Shown: one piece after another, positions 37,311 through 45,525 of the stretch
How positions within the stretch are numbered: the stretch's first letter is position 1
Layout of the letters: each line of letters starts with the position of its first letter
Source of the DNA: Nocardioides sp. BP30
GTDB lineage: Bacteria > Actinomycetota > Actinomycetes > Propionibacteriales > Nocardioidaceae
Assembly: GCF_029873215.1 (NCBI RefSeq)
Contig: NZ_CP123620.1
Location: 868,001-932,000 of the forward strand
Reading direction: 5' to 3'
Length of the DNA stretch: 64,000 nt
Program-made: the position numbers and the translations under genes
The notes under the pieces: generated by a model
What the model saw: only the letters and a program-made list of their open reading frames with translations
Told to the model about the DNA's origin: nothing
Database searches by the model: none

Positions 37311-38233
37311 CACGCGCCGAGCTGGTCCTCGTCCTCGCCGCACTCGCCTCCTTCGGCTTCGCGTGGTCGGCGTTCCTGCAGCAGCAGGCCAGCACCCACC
37401 TGGCCGGACAGCCGGGGGCGGCGCTCTCACGCAAGGGGCTGCCGGGTGCGGTCCGGCTGCTGGGCCGGCTGGTGCACAGCCCTGCCTGGTTCGTCGGCTG
37501 GGTGGTCAACCTGCTCGCGTTCGTCGTGCAGGCCGCCGCACTCCATCTCGGCTCGATCGCGGCGGTGCAGCCGTTGATGACCACCCAGGTGCTCTTCACG
37601 ATCGGACTCTCGTCGTGGACCGCTCGGCGTTGGCCGACGATCGTGGACTGGCTCGCCGGCGCCTCGATCTGCGGCGGCATCACGATGTTGATGATGGTCG
37701 ACGGTGCCGCGCCGCTGACCGGCGAGGCCGATCGGGGCCGGGTGCTGCTGGTGACGGCGGCTGCGGCCGGCGCTGTCGCCGTCCTCGTCGTGGCCAGCCG
37801 GTTCCGGCCCTCGCCGGCGCTCGCGGCGCTGCTGCTGGCCTGCGCGGCGGGCGTCTGCTTCGCGATGACGGCGATGTTCATGAAGCTGACGACCGACGAC
37901 CTGATCGATCGCGGCGTCGCCGCGACCGCGCGCGACTGGGTCGGCTACGCGCTCGCCGTGAGCACCAGCATCGGGCTGGCGCTGGGCCAGCTCTCCCACG
38001 CGGCCGGCCCGCTGCCGTGGTCGATGTCCGCGATGAACATCGTCAACCCGGTGGTCAGCTACATCTCCGGGATGATCGCCTTCGGCGCGGAGCTGCCCAC
38101 CAGCCCCGGCGCGCTGGCCGGCATCGCCGGCGCTGCCGCGCTGCTGATCCTCGGCGTGATCGGGCTGGTGCACTCGCCCTCGATCGGCGCCTGGTCCCCT
38201 ACCGACCCCACCCCGGAGGTGAGCAATGCCTGA
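37307..38233 (+). CDS. DMT-type (NIPA/EamA-like) membrane protein
   Basis: A 308-residue membrane protein with about nine hydrophobic helices and no large soluble domain. LVLAALASFGFAWSAFLQQQ opens helix 1, and the paired-half pattern (AAVQPLMTTQVLFTIGLSSW; later SAMNIVNPVVSYISGMIAFG) fits the drug/metabolite transporter superfamily. The 'PL...L...' helix resembles NIPA magnesium-transporter-like members. The substrate is unknown. Its ATG overlaps the SDR stop by 4 nt, and its last codons overlap the next start by 8 nt, so all three genes are cotranslated. Confidence 0.8.
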   Translation: MTRAELVLVLAALASFGFAWSAFLQQQASTHLAGQPGAALSRKGLPGAVRLLGRLVHSPAWFVGWVVNLLAFVVQAAALHLGSIAAVQPLMTTQVLFTIGLSSWTARRWPTIVDWLAGASICGGITMLMMVDGAAPLTGEADRGRVLLVTAAAAGAVAVLVVASRFRPSPALAALLLACAAGVCFAMTAMFMKLTTDDLIDRGVAATARDWVGYALAVSTSIGLALGQLSHAAGPLPWSMSAMNIVNPVVSYISGMIAFGAELPTSPGALAGIAGAAALLILGVIGLVHSPSIGAWSPTDPTPEVSNA

Positions 38234-40268
38234 GGCCGGACGCCGGCTGTCGGTCCGCAGGATCGTGGTCTGGCGCCAGGTGGCGCTCGGGCTGCTGCTG
38301 TTCGGCTACTACCTCCTGGTCGACAGCCTGGAGTCCGATGCGCGCCGCGCGCGGGCCGACCGGAACGGGCGGTGGCTCCTCGATCTGGAGCAGCGCCTGC
38401 GGATCGACGTGGAGAAGACGCTCAACGACTGGCTCGCGCGCCACGACGTGCTGCAGACGCTGGCCAACTACGAGTACGCCTACACCTACATCCTCAGCGC
38501 TCTGGCCGCCTTCGTCTTCCTGCTGTGGAAGCGGCAGGACCTCTACCGCCGGGCGCGCACCGCGTTCGTGCTCCTCACCGGGGTCGGGATCACCTGCTTC
38601 CTGCTCTTCCCGACGACACCGCCGCGGATGCTGCCCGGCAACACGTTCTACGACACCGTCACCCACGGCCACACCGTCGGATCGTGGGGCTCCTCGGTGG
38701 TGGCCGGCGCGAACGAGCTGGCGGCGATGCCGTCGCTGCACATGGCCTGGGCGCTGTGGGTCAGCGTGGTGCTGGCAGCGGCCGGCGCCCGGGGCTGGCT
38801 CCAGGTCCTCTCCGCCGTCCACGTGCTGGTGACCCTGCTCGTGATCATGTCGACCGCCAACCACTACCTGCTCGACGCGGTGGCCGCCTTCGTCCTGGTC
38901 TGGGCGGCCGACCGGGTCGCCGGCCTGATCCACCCGGCCGACGAGCACGAGATCGTGGCGTCGGCGGACGCCTTCTTCCTGCACGTGGAGGAGACGGGCG
39001 CGCCGCAGATCGTCGGCGGGCTGGTGATCTACGAGGGTGCCGGCGGCGTACCGAGCCTGGCGGAGGTGCGCGAGGTCATCGCCGGCGAGCTGCCGTACCT
39101 GCCGCGGTTCACCCAACGCGTGCGCCAGTCGCGCTGGCGGCGGCCGCAGTGGGTCCCGGCGGGGGAGGTCGACTGGGACTGGCATCTGCGCGCGGTGCCG
39201 GTGGCGGACCGGGCCGGTGTGCATGCCGGGGTGGCAGCGCTGGCCGCCGAGCGGATGCCGCGGGACCGGCCGCTGTGGCGCGCGGCGCTCTTCGAGCAGC
39301 CCTCCGGCGAGCGCGCGTTCGTGATCTTGATGCACCACACGATCGCGGACGGCATCGGCACCGTCCTGCAGGCGCTGCGGCTGCTGCGCCCGCTGATCCG
39401 GCTGCCTGCGCCGCCGAGCCGCCCCACCGCGCTGCAGACAGGCCTCGCCACCGCTGTCGGCTTCGCCCAGCTGGCTACCGACGGCGGTCGCCCGCGGCCC
39501 CTCGGCACTTCCAGCGACCGGCGCTCCTTCACCACCACCGGGCTGCCCATGACCGAGGTCAAGCAGGCCGCCTCCGGTCGCCGGGTGACCGACCTGCTGC
39601 TCGCGCTCACCGCCGGCGCCATCGCCGACGCGCAGCCGGAGCTGGTCGAACGCTCCGGTGGCACGTTGCGCATCGCCGTGCCCCTGATGGTGCGGGCCCC
39701 CGACGCCGCGGCCGAGGGCAATGCCACGGCCGCCGTCATGGTCGACGTACCGCTGCGGGGGGCGCCGACCGAGGAGTTGTACGACGAGATCAGCCGACGA
39801 ACGGCTCGGCTGCGCACCCCTACCCGTGCGCTCGCCAGCCGTTGGGTGATGGCGCACCTGCTGCGGATCTTCCCCGAGCCGGCGGTGGGCTGGTTCGCCC
39901 GGACGGTCTACGGCCACCGGTTCTTCCACGGGATCGTCTCGAACATGCCCGGTCCGACCGAGCAGCTCAGCATGGCGGGCATCCCGCTGGTCGAGGTCTA
40001 CCCCGTGCTGCCGCTGGCACCGGGCTCGCCGTTCGTGCTGGGTGCGCTGAGCTGGCACGGCGTGCTGAGCATCGGCCTGGCCACCGACCCGGCGCTGATC
40101 GACGCCGATCGGGTGGCGGCGGCGATGGTGCAGCGGCTGGAGGCGCTGGGGGAGAGCGCCGCCGAGCGCCTCAGCCCCAACCCAGCGCCAGCAACAACCG
40201 CGACCGCTCGCGTGGAGAGTCCAGCTGCTCGCCGAACAGATCCCGGAGCCGCCCCAGCCGGTAGCTGA
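38226..40268 (+). CDS. Fusion: PAP2-type phosphatase + wax ester synthase/diacylglycerol acyltransferase
   Basis: A 680-residue two-domain protein. The N-terminal 240 residues form a six-helix PAP2-type membrane domain with the phosphatase motifs AMPSLHMAWALW (His172) and NHYLLDAV (His213, Asp217), nearest to the Aur1/IPC-synthase-like branch. From about residue 250 a WS/DGAT domain follows, with the acyltransferase motif MHHTIADG (His370, His371, Asp375, Gly376) and, near the end, FHGIVSNMPGPTEQLSMAG. Together these could remove the phosphate from phosphatidate and acylate the diacylglycerol to triacylglycerol. The last ~30 residues are low complexity and lie antisense to the next gene. Confidence 0.85.
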   Translation: MPEAGRRLSVRRIVVWRQVALGLLLFGYYLLVDSLESDARRARADRNGRWLLDLEQRLRIDVEKTLNDWLARHDVLQTLANYEYAYTYILSALAAFVFLLWKRQDLYRRARTAFVLLTGVGITCFLLFPTTPPRMLPGNTFYDTVTHGHTVGSWGSSVVAGANELAAMPSLHMAWALWVSVVLAAAGARGWLQVLSAVHVLVTLLVIMSTANHYLLDAVAAFVLVWAADRVAGLIHPADEHEIVASADAFFLHVEETGAPQIVGGLVIYEGAGGVPSLAEVREVIAGELPYLPRFTQRVRQSRWRRPQWVPAGEVDWDWHLRAVPVADRAGVHAGVAALAAERMPRDRPLWRAALFEQPSGERAFVILMHHTIADGIGTVLQALRLLRPLIRLPAPPSRPTALQTGLATAVGFAQLATDGGRPRPLGTSSDRRSFTTTGLPMTEVKQAASGRRVTDLLLALTAGAIADAQPELVERSGGTLRIAVPLMVRAPDAAAEGNATAAVMVDVPLRGAPTEELYDEISRRTARLRTPTRALASRWVMAHLLRIFPEPAVGWFARTVYGHRFFHGIVSNMPGPTEQLSMAGIPLVEVYPVLPLAPGSPFVLGALSWHGVLSIGLATDPALIDADRVAAAMVQRLEALGESAAERLSPNPAPATTATARVESPAARRTDPGAAPAGS

Positions 40269-41361
40269 CCGTCTGCGGGTGCACGTGCAGCTCCGCGGCG
40301 ACGGCGAGCCGGTCGCCGTGGTGCCGCAGCCAGGAGACCAGCGTCTCGGTCAGGCGCTCGCTCGCGCCGGCGGGCAGGCCGTCGAGCGGGGCCAGCACCT
40401 GGGCCCGCAGGAAGCTCAGCAGCCGGTCGTCACGGTGCACGATGATCGTGTCGAGGTGGTCGTCGACGAAGACCGGCGTGCCGTGGAGCACGCCCTCGGC
40501 GCGCATCCTCAGGGCCAGCTGGGTCAGCTCCAGGCTGCGTGCCAGCGTGTCGATCGGCACGCTGATCCCGACGACGCAGCACACCCCGGCGAGCGCCGTA
40601 CGCAGCGCGTCGCGCCGTCGTCCCCGAGGATCGGCGACGATGGCGCCGACCAGGGTGCCCTGGCGGACCGGCAGCGCGGAGCTGTCGAGCCGGGAGATGA
40701 GGTCGCGGGCGGAGGGCTCCTCGCCGCCGATGAGCACGACGGCGGCCTGCTCGGGCAGTCGCCAGCGGGCCCGGTCGGCGGCGGCGCGGACGGCGGAGAC
40801 CGACGCGCGCTCCGAGAGCAGCAGGTCGGCGAGGTCCTCACGGTGGTGCTCCCGGGTGCGCGAGTCGGCGCCCTGCGCCTGGAGGTACCCGGTGGTCGAG
40901 GCCTGGGAGAGGTGGTTGACGAAGTCGAAGAGCCGCTCGGCCAGCACCGCTATCACCTCCGAGGGCAGGTCGACGGTCCGGACGACCTCCGAGACGTGCC
41001 GCCAGGCCACCCGGGCACCGAGCTGGTAGGCGGTCAGCAACCGGGGCAGGTCCTGGCCCGCCTGCCATTGCAGGTGGCCGATCTGCTCGAAGAGCAGCTG
41101 CACCCCTTCCTGGTGCTCGACCGGCTGGGTGCTGGGCGTGGTGGCGGCCGCCAGCAGGCCGTGCAGGAACCCGCCCGCGCCCTCCTCGATGCTGCTCAGC
41201 TCGCTCTCGAGGAACGTGGCGTAGTCCGGCCAGTCCTCGGCCAATCGGTCGCGCACCTCCAGGAGGAGGTCGGGGAGGCGGTCGTTCAGGCGGCGCTCGA
41301 GCTCGGCCAGCAGGTGACTGTCGAGGGCGCTTTCGTGGGCGGTGTCGGCGAGGTTTGTCAT
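40171..41361 (-). CDS. PucR/CdaR-type regulator divergent from the hopanoid operon
   Basis: A 396-residue regulator: an N-terminal helical sensor domain (about 1-170, RsbRD-like), a degenerate GGDEF-like CdaR central domain (LPVRQGTLVGAIVADPRGR and following), and a C-terminal PucR helix-turn-helix (VAAELHVHPQTVSYRLGRL). Such proteins bind DNA through the C-terminal HTH. Its start (ATG 41361) is 78 bp from hpnC on the opposite strand, so it is the likely regulator of hopanoid synthesis. No Shine-Dalgarno is visible. Its 3' end overlaps the tail of the convergent PAP2::WS/DGAT gene by 98 bp. Confidence 0.8.
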   Translation of the reverse strand: MTNLADTAHESALDSHLLAELERRLNDRLPDLLLEVRDRLAEDWPDYATFLESELSSIEEGAGGFLHGLLAAATTPSTQPVEHQEGVQLLFEQIGHLQWQAGQDLPRLLTAYQLGARVAWRHVSEVVRTVDLPSEVIAVLAERLFDFVNHLSQASTTGYLQAQGADSRTREHHREDLADLLLSERASVSAVRAAADRARWRLPEQAAVVLIGGEEPSARDLISRLDSSALPVRQGTLVGAIVADPRGRRRDALRTALAGVCCVVGISVPIDTLARSLELTQLALRMRAEGVLHGTPVFVDDHLDTIIVHRDDRLLSFLRAQVLAPLDGLPAGASERLTETLVSWLRHHGDRLAVAAELHVHPQTVSYRLGRLRDLFGEQLDSPRERSRLLLALGWG

Positions 41362-41373
41362 ATGGTGCCAAGT

Positions 41374-41393
41374 TTCGCCTCGAAATTGGCGAA
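41374..41393. promoter_or_regulatory. Inverted repeat in the PucR/hpnC divergent gap
   Basis: TTCGCC (41374-41379) and GGCGAA (41388-41393) form an inverted repeat with an 8-bp spacer, 13 bp upstream of the regulator ATG. It is the only clear palindrome in the 78-bp gap and so a candidate operator. A TACATA hexamer at 41428-41433 lies 6 bp before the hpnC ATG, which would give a leaderless transcript. Confidence 0.45.
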
Positions 41394-41439
41394 CGTAAAG
41401 GGCAGAGTTCGGCGCGTCCGAAGGTGTTACATAGTCCCT

Positions 41440-42279
41440 ATGAGTGCCGTGCAGACCGCGGGCTCCCTGCACGAGCGGGAGGCCGGGGAGAATTTCCCTG
41501 TCGCGCTGCGCCTCCTCCCGGCCCGGCACCGCGAGCACCTCCACGCCGTCTACGGGTTCGCCCGCGAGGTCGATGAGCTCGGAGACACCTATGCCGGCGA
41601 TCGCACCGCCGCCCTGGTGCGACTGCGCGAGGAGACCAGCAGCATCTGGCGCGGTGCCACCCCGATCAGCCCGACGCTGCGCCGGCTCGCCGGCACCGTG
41701 CACGAGTGCGGCCTGTCCGAGCAGCCCTTCCTCGATCTGATCGAGGCCAACCTCCGCGACCAGCAGGTGCACCGCTACGCCACCTTCGAGGACCTGGTCG
41801 GCTACTGCCGCCTCTCGGCCGACCCGGTCGGCCGGATGGTGCTCGAGCTGTTCGGATGCTCCACGCCCGAGCGCGTCGCCCTGTCGGACCGGGTCTGCAC
41901 CGGCCTGCAGCTGGTCGAGCACCTGCAGGATGTCGGCGAGGACCGGCGCGCCGGCCGCATCTACCTGCCGCAGCGCTCCCTGGAGCAGTACGGCGTCATC
42001 GAGGCCGACCTCGACCGCGCGCGTGCGACCGCTGCCCTGCGGCGGTGCGTCCTCGCCGAGACCGACCGGGCGCAGGAGTGGCTCCGTGAGGGCTCGCAGC
42101 TGGTCGGCCAGCTCAGCGGTTGGGCGCGGGTCGCGGTGGCCGGGTTCGTCGCCGGGGGCCTGGCCACCGTCGCCGCGCTACGTGCCGCCGACGGCGACGT
42201 CCTCGCCCGGGATGCCCGCCCGGGCAAGGCCCGCACCGCCGCCCTGGCGGTCGCGGTGCTGGTGAGAGGGCGCGCATGA
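41440..42279 (+). CDS. hpnC: Squalene-synthase-like enzyme HpnC (hydroxysqualene synthase)
   Basis: A 279-residue trans-isoprenyl synthase-like protein. Family motifs are [13 protein letters not shown] (first Asp-rich region) and [18 protein letters not shown] (second). HpnC converts presqualene diphosphate, made by HpnD, to hydroxysqualene, the second step of the HpnCDE route to squalene. It is the first gene of the seven-gene hopanoid operon; the next gene overlaps by 4 nt (ATGA). The start at ATG 41440 follows a TACATA hexamer too closely for a Shine-Dalgarno, so a leaderless mRNA is likely. Confidence 0.9.
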   Translation: MSAVQTAGSLHEREAGENFPVALRLLPARHREHLHAVYGFAREVDELGDTYAGDRTAALVRLREETSSIWRGATPISPTLRRLAGTVHECGLSEQPFLDLIEANLRDQQVHRYATFEDLVGYCRLSADPVGRMVLELFGCSTPERVALSDRVCTGLQLVEHLQDVGEDRRAGRIYLPQRSLEQYGVIEADLDRARATAALRRCVLAETDRAQEWLREGSQLVGQLSGWARVAVAGFVAGGLATVAALRAADGDVLARDARPGKARTAALAVAVLVRGRA

Positions 42280-43166
42280 GCCAGGGAGCTCGGAGCACCG
42301 TCGAGGAGGCCTACCTCGAGTGTGAGCGGATCACCCGGACCGAGGCAGGCAACTTCTACTACGGCATCCGGTTGCTGCCGGCGCCCAAGCGCACCGCGCT
42401 CTGCGCCGTCTACGCGCTGGCCCGACGGGTCGACGACATCGGCGACGGCGAGCTGCCCCGCGAGACCAAGCTCAAGGCCCTCACCGAGCTGCGGGCCGAC
42501 CTCGAGCACCTCGACGAGGCCACCGACCCGGTCCTGGTGGCGTTGGCCGACGCGGCCCGGCGCTACCCGGTGCCGCTCGGTGCCTTCGGCGAGTTGATCG
42601 ACGGCGTCGAGACCGACCTGGCCGAGTTCGTCACCATCGCCGACTGGGACGAGCTGGTCGTCTACTGCCGCCGGGTGGCCGGCGCGATCGGGCGGTTGTG
42701 CCTCTCGATCTTCGGCACCGAGGCGGGAGCCGGCGGCTCCGAGCCGCGAGCCGAGCTCTTCGCCGACCAGCTCGGCATCGCGCTCCAGCAGACCAACATC
42801 CTGCGCGACGTGCGCGAGGACCTGGGCAACCGGCGGATCTACCTGCCGCAGAGCGAGCTGGCGCAGTGGGGCATCGAGCTGCGCACCGATGCGGCCGGCG
42901 ACCTGGACGACCCCGAGGGCCGGCTGGCTGCCTACCTCCGCTTCGCCGCGGCGCGGGCGGAGGACTGGTACGGGCTCGGGCTGCGGCTGGTGCCGCACCT
43001 GGACCGCCGCAGCGCCGCCTGCTGCACCGCGATGGCCGGGATCTACCGCCACCTCAACCAGCGGATCGCGGCCGACCCGGTGCAGGTCTACGACAAGCGG
43101 CTGCGGCTCTCCGGAGCCCAGAAGGCCCGGGTCGCCGTCACCTGCCTGCTCAGGGGGCGCTCGTGA
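42276..43166 (+). CDS. hpnD: Presqualene diphosphate synthase
   Basis: A 296-residue member of the squalene/phytoene synthase family. It condenses two farnesyl diphosphates to presqualene diphosphate. Asp-rich motifs are [15 protein letters not shown] and [20 protein letters not shown], with [13 protein letters not shown] near the N-terminus. It is a close relative of hpnC next door and overlaps it by 4 nt. The stop overlaps hpnE (GTGA). Confidence 0.92.
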   Translation: MSQGARSTVEEAYLECERITRTEAGNFYYGIRLLPAPKRTALCAVYALARRVDDIGDGELPRETKLKALTELRADLEHLDEATDPVLVALADAARRYPVPLGAFGELIDGVETDLAEFVTIADWDELVVYCRRVAGAIGRLCLSIFGTEAGAGGSEPRAELFADQLGIALQQTNILRDVREDLGNRRIYLPQSELAQWGIELRTDAAGDLDDPEGRLAAYLRFAAARAEDWYGLGLRLVPHLDRRSAACCTAMAGIYRHLNQRIAADPVQVYDKRLRLSGAQKARVAVTCLLRGRS

Positions 43167-44476
43167 GGGCCACCGTCATCGGCGGTGGCCTCGCCGGCAT
43201 CACGGCGGCGCTGCGGCTGGCCGACGCCGGTGCCGCTGTCACCCTGCTGGAGGCACGCCCGCGCCTGGGCGGCCTGACCCACAGCTTCCGGCGCAGCGTG
43301 GCCGACCAGGACCTGTGGATCGACAACGGCCAGCACGTGTTCCTGCGCTGCTGCACCGCCTACACGGATCTGCTCGACCGGCTCGGCGTCCGCGACCAGG
43401 TCGAGCTCCAGCCCCGGCTCGACGTCACCGTGCGCAGCGAGGCATCCACCCGGGTCGGTCGACTGCGCCGCGCCACGCTGCCGCCGCCGTTGCACCTCGC
43501 TGTCGCGCTGGCCGGCTATCCCTGGCTCGGCCTCGCCGCGAAGGCACGGCTGGTGCCGGCCGTCGTCGCGCTCGGCCGCTTGGACCGGACGGCGCCGACG
43601 ACCGACGAGCGCAGCTTCGGCGCCTGGCTCGCCGACCACGGTCAGGGTGCGCGCGCGATCGAGGCACTGTGGGACCTCATCGGCGTCGCCACCCTCAACG
43701 CGACAGCCGACCGGGCCTCGCTCGCCCTGGCCGCCACCGTCTTCCAGCTCGGGCTGCTCGACAGTCCCGACGCAGCCGACATCGGCTGGGCGCGCGTTCC
43801 CCTGCAGCAGCTGCACGGCGACGCCGCCACTCGGGCGCTGGCGGCGGCCGGCGTCGAGGTCCGCACCGGCTCCCGGATGAGCAGCCTGCAGGGGATCGAC
43901 ACCGACGCCCTCGTCCTCGCCGTACCCCCGGACCAGGCGCGCCGCCTGCTCCCCACCGACGCTCTCGACCTGCCTGACGGCTGGGTGGAGGGGCTGGGGA
44001 GCGCGCCCATCCTCAACCTGCACCTGGTCTACGACCGCGCGGTGCTCGAGGAGCCGTTCACCGCGGCGGTGGACAGCCCGCTGCAGTGGGTCTTCGACCG
44101 CACCGGCCACAGCGGGCTCTCGCAGGGGCAGTACGTCGCTGTCTCGCTCTCGGCCGCCCAGGCGTACGCCGAGCTGCCCGTCGCGGAGCTGCGCACGCGC
44201 TTCCTGCCGCACGTGGAGGCGCTGCTGCCGCGAGCGCGCGGGGCCCAGCTGCTCGATTTCTTCGTCACCCGCGAACCCCACGCGACCTTCGACCCGACGC
44301 CCGGTACGGCCCGTTTCCGGCCGCCGGCACGGACCCGGCGACGGGGGCTGTACGTCGCCGGAGCGTGGACCGCCACCGGGTGGCCCGCCACGATGGAGGG
44401 CGCGGTGCGCAGCGGCAACGACGCCGCAGCGGCCGTGCTCGAGGACCAGCCGAGCCGCCTGGAGGTGGTCGCATGA
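43163..44476 (+). CDS. hpnE: Hydroxysqualene dehydroxylase (FAD-dependent)
   Basis: A 437-residue flavoprotein of the amine oxidase/phytoene desaturase fold. It opens [20 protein letters not shown] with the FAD-binding GxGxxG motif, then [11 protein letters not shown]-terminal FAD contacts are in [20 protein letters not shown]. HpnE removes the hydroxyl from hydroxysqualene to give squalene, completing the HpnCDE route. Start GTG 43163, overlapping hpnD; the stop overlaps the polyprenyl synthase gene. Confidence 0.91.
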   Translation: MRATVIGGGLAGITAALRLADAGAAVTLLEARPRLGGLTHSFRRSVADQDLWIDNGQHVFLRCCTAYTDLLDRLGVRDQVELQPRLDVTVRSEASTRVGRLRRATLPPPLHLAVALAGYPWLGLAAKARLVPAVVALGRLDRTAPTTDERSFGAWLADHGQGARAIEALWDLIGVATLNATADRASLALAATVFQLGLLDSPDAADIGWARVPLQQLHGDAATRALAAAGVEVRTGSRMSSLQGIDTDALVLAVPPDQARRLLPTDALDLPDGWVEGLGSAPILNLHLVYDRAVLEEPFTAAVDSPLQWVFDRTGHSGLSQGQYVAVSLSAAQAYAELPVAELRTRFLPHVEALLPRARGAQLLDFFVTREPHATFDPTPGTARFRPPARTRRRGLYVAGAWTATGWPATMEGAVRSGNDAAAAVLEDQPSRLEVVA

Positions 44477-45525
44477 CCCAGAGGACCGACCCCATGACCA
44501 GTCCCAGGACCAACGCCCTGGACTGGCTGACCCATGCCCGCTCGCTGTTCGAGCCGGCGATGCGTGCTGCCGTCGGGCGGCTCGACCCCTTCCTGGGCCG
44601 GGTGTCGTCGTACCACCTGGGCTGGTGCGAGCCCGATGGCACGCCGGTCACCAGCCCCGCCGGGAAGGCGCTGCGTCCCGGCCTTACGCTGCTGGTCGCC
44701 GAGGCGCTCGGCGACCACCGCCCGGCCGTCCCCGGCGCGGTGGCGGTCGAGCTGGTGCACAACTTCTCGCTCGTGCACGACGACATCATCGACCGCGACC
44801 GGGAGCGTCGGCACCGCCCGACGGTGTGGTCGGTCTGGGACGACACCACGGCGATCCTGGCCGGTGACGCCATGCTCTCCCTGGCGCACGAGGTCCTCGC
44901 CGACGAGGGCGGCCCGTACGCCGATCCGGCCTCGCTCGCCCTCGCCCGAGCGACCCGCGAGGTCATCCGCGGGCAGGCGCGCGACGTGGAGTTCGAGCGC
45001 CGCGACGACGTCACGCTGGCCGAGTGCCTGGCGATGGAGGCCGACAAGACAGGTGCCCTGCTCGCGGTGAGCGCCTCGCTCGGGGCGATCCTCGCCGGCG
45101 CGCCGCGGCACGTGGTCGACGGCTGCCACACCTTCGGCGCCGAGCTCGGCCTGGCCTTCCAGATCGTCGACGACCTGCTCGGGATCTGGGGCAGCCCGCA
45201 GGTCACCGGCAAGCCCGTCTTCGCCGATCTGGCTGCCGGCAAGAAGACCCTCCTGGTGGTCTGGTCGATCGAGAACGGCGGTGATGCGGGCGCCGACCTC
45301 GCGGCCTGGTTCGCCACCCACGGGTCGCGGACGGTCGTCGAGCCGCAGGAGCTCGAGCGCGCCGCCGACCTGATCGAGAAGGCCGGCGGCCGGGAGTGGG
45401 CGACGGCGGCCGCCGACAGCCACGTGGCGACGGCGCTCGCCGCCCTGGACGGCCTCGGCCTGGACGAGGCGGCCCACCACACCTTGATCGACCTGGCCCA
45501 CTTCGTGACGGAGCGCAAGCTGTGA
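44473..45525 (+). CDS. Polyprenyl diphosphate synthase of the hopanoid operon
   Basis: A 350-residue head-to-tail prenyl synthase. The first Asp-rich motif is DDIID at residues 103-107 (VHNFSLVHDDIIDRDRERR). The second is FQIVDDLLGIWGSP. LRPGLTLLVAEAL is the conserved allylic-substrate segment. In this operon it most likely supplies farnesyl diphosphate for HpnD, though geranylgeranyl or longer products cannot be excluded. Start ATG 44473; an internal ATG at 44494 is an alternative. It overlaps shc by 4 nt. Confidence 0.9.
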   Translation: MTQRTDPMTSPRTNALDWLTHARSLFEPAMRAAVGRLDPFLGRVSSYHLGWCEPDGTPVTSPAGKALRPGLTLLVAEALGDHRPAVPGAVAVELVHNFSLVHDDIIDRDRERRHRPTVWSVWDDTTAILAGDAMLSLAHEVLADEGGPYADPASLALARATREVIRGQARDVEFERRDDVTLAECLAMEADKTGALLAVSASLGAILAGAPRHVVDGCHTFGAELGLAFQIVDDLLGIWGSPQVTGKPVFADLAAGKKTLLVVWSIENGGDAGADLAAWFATHGSRTVVEPQELERAADLIEKAGGREWATAAADSHVATALAALDGLGLDEAAHHTLIDLAHFVTERKL

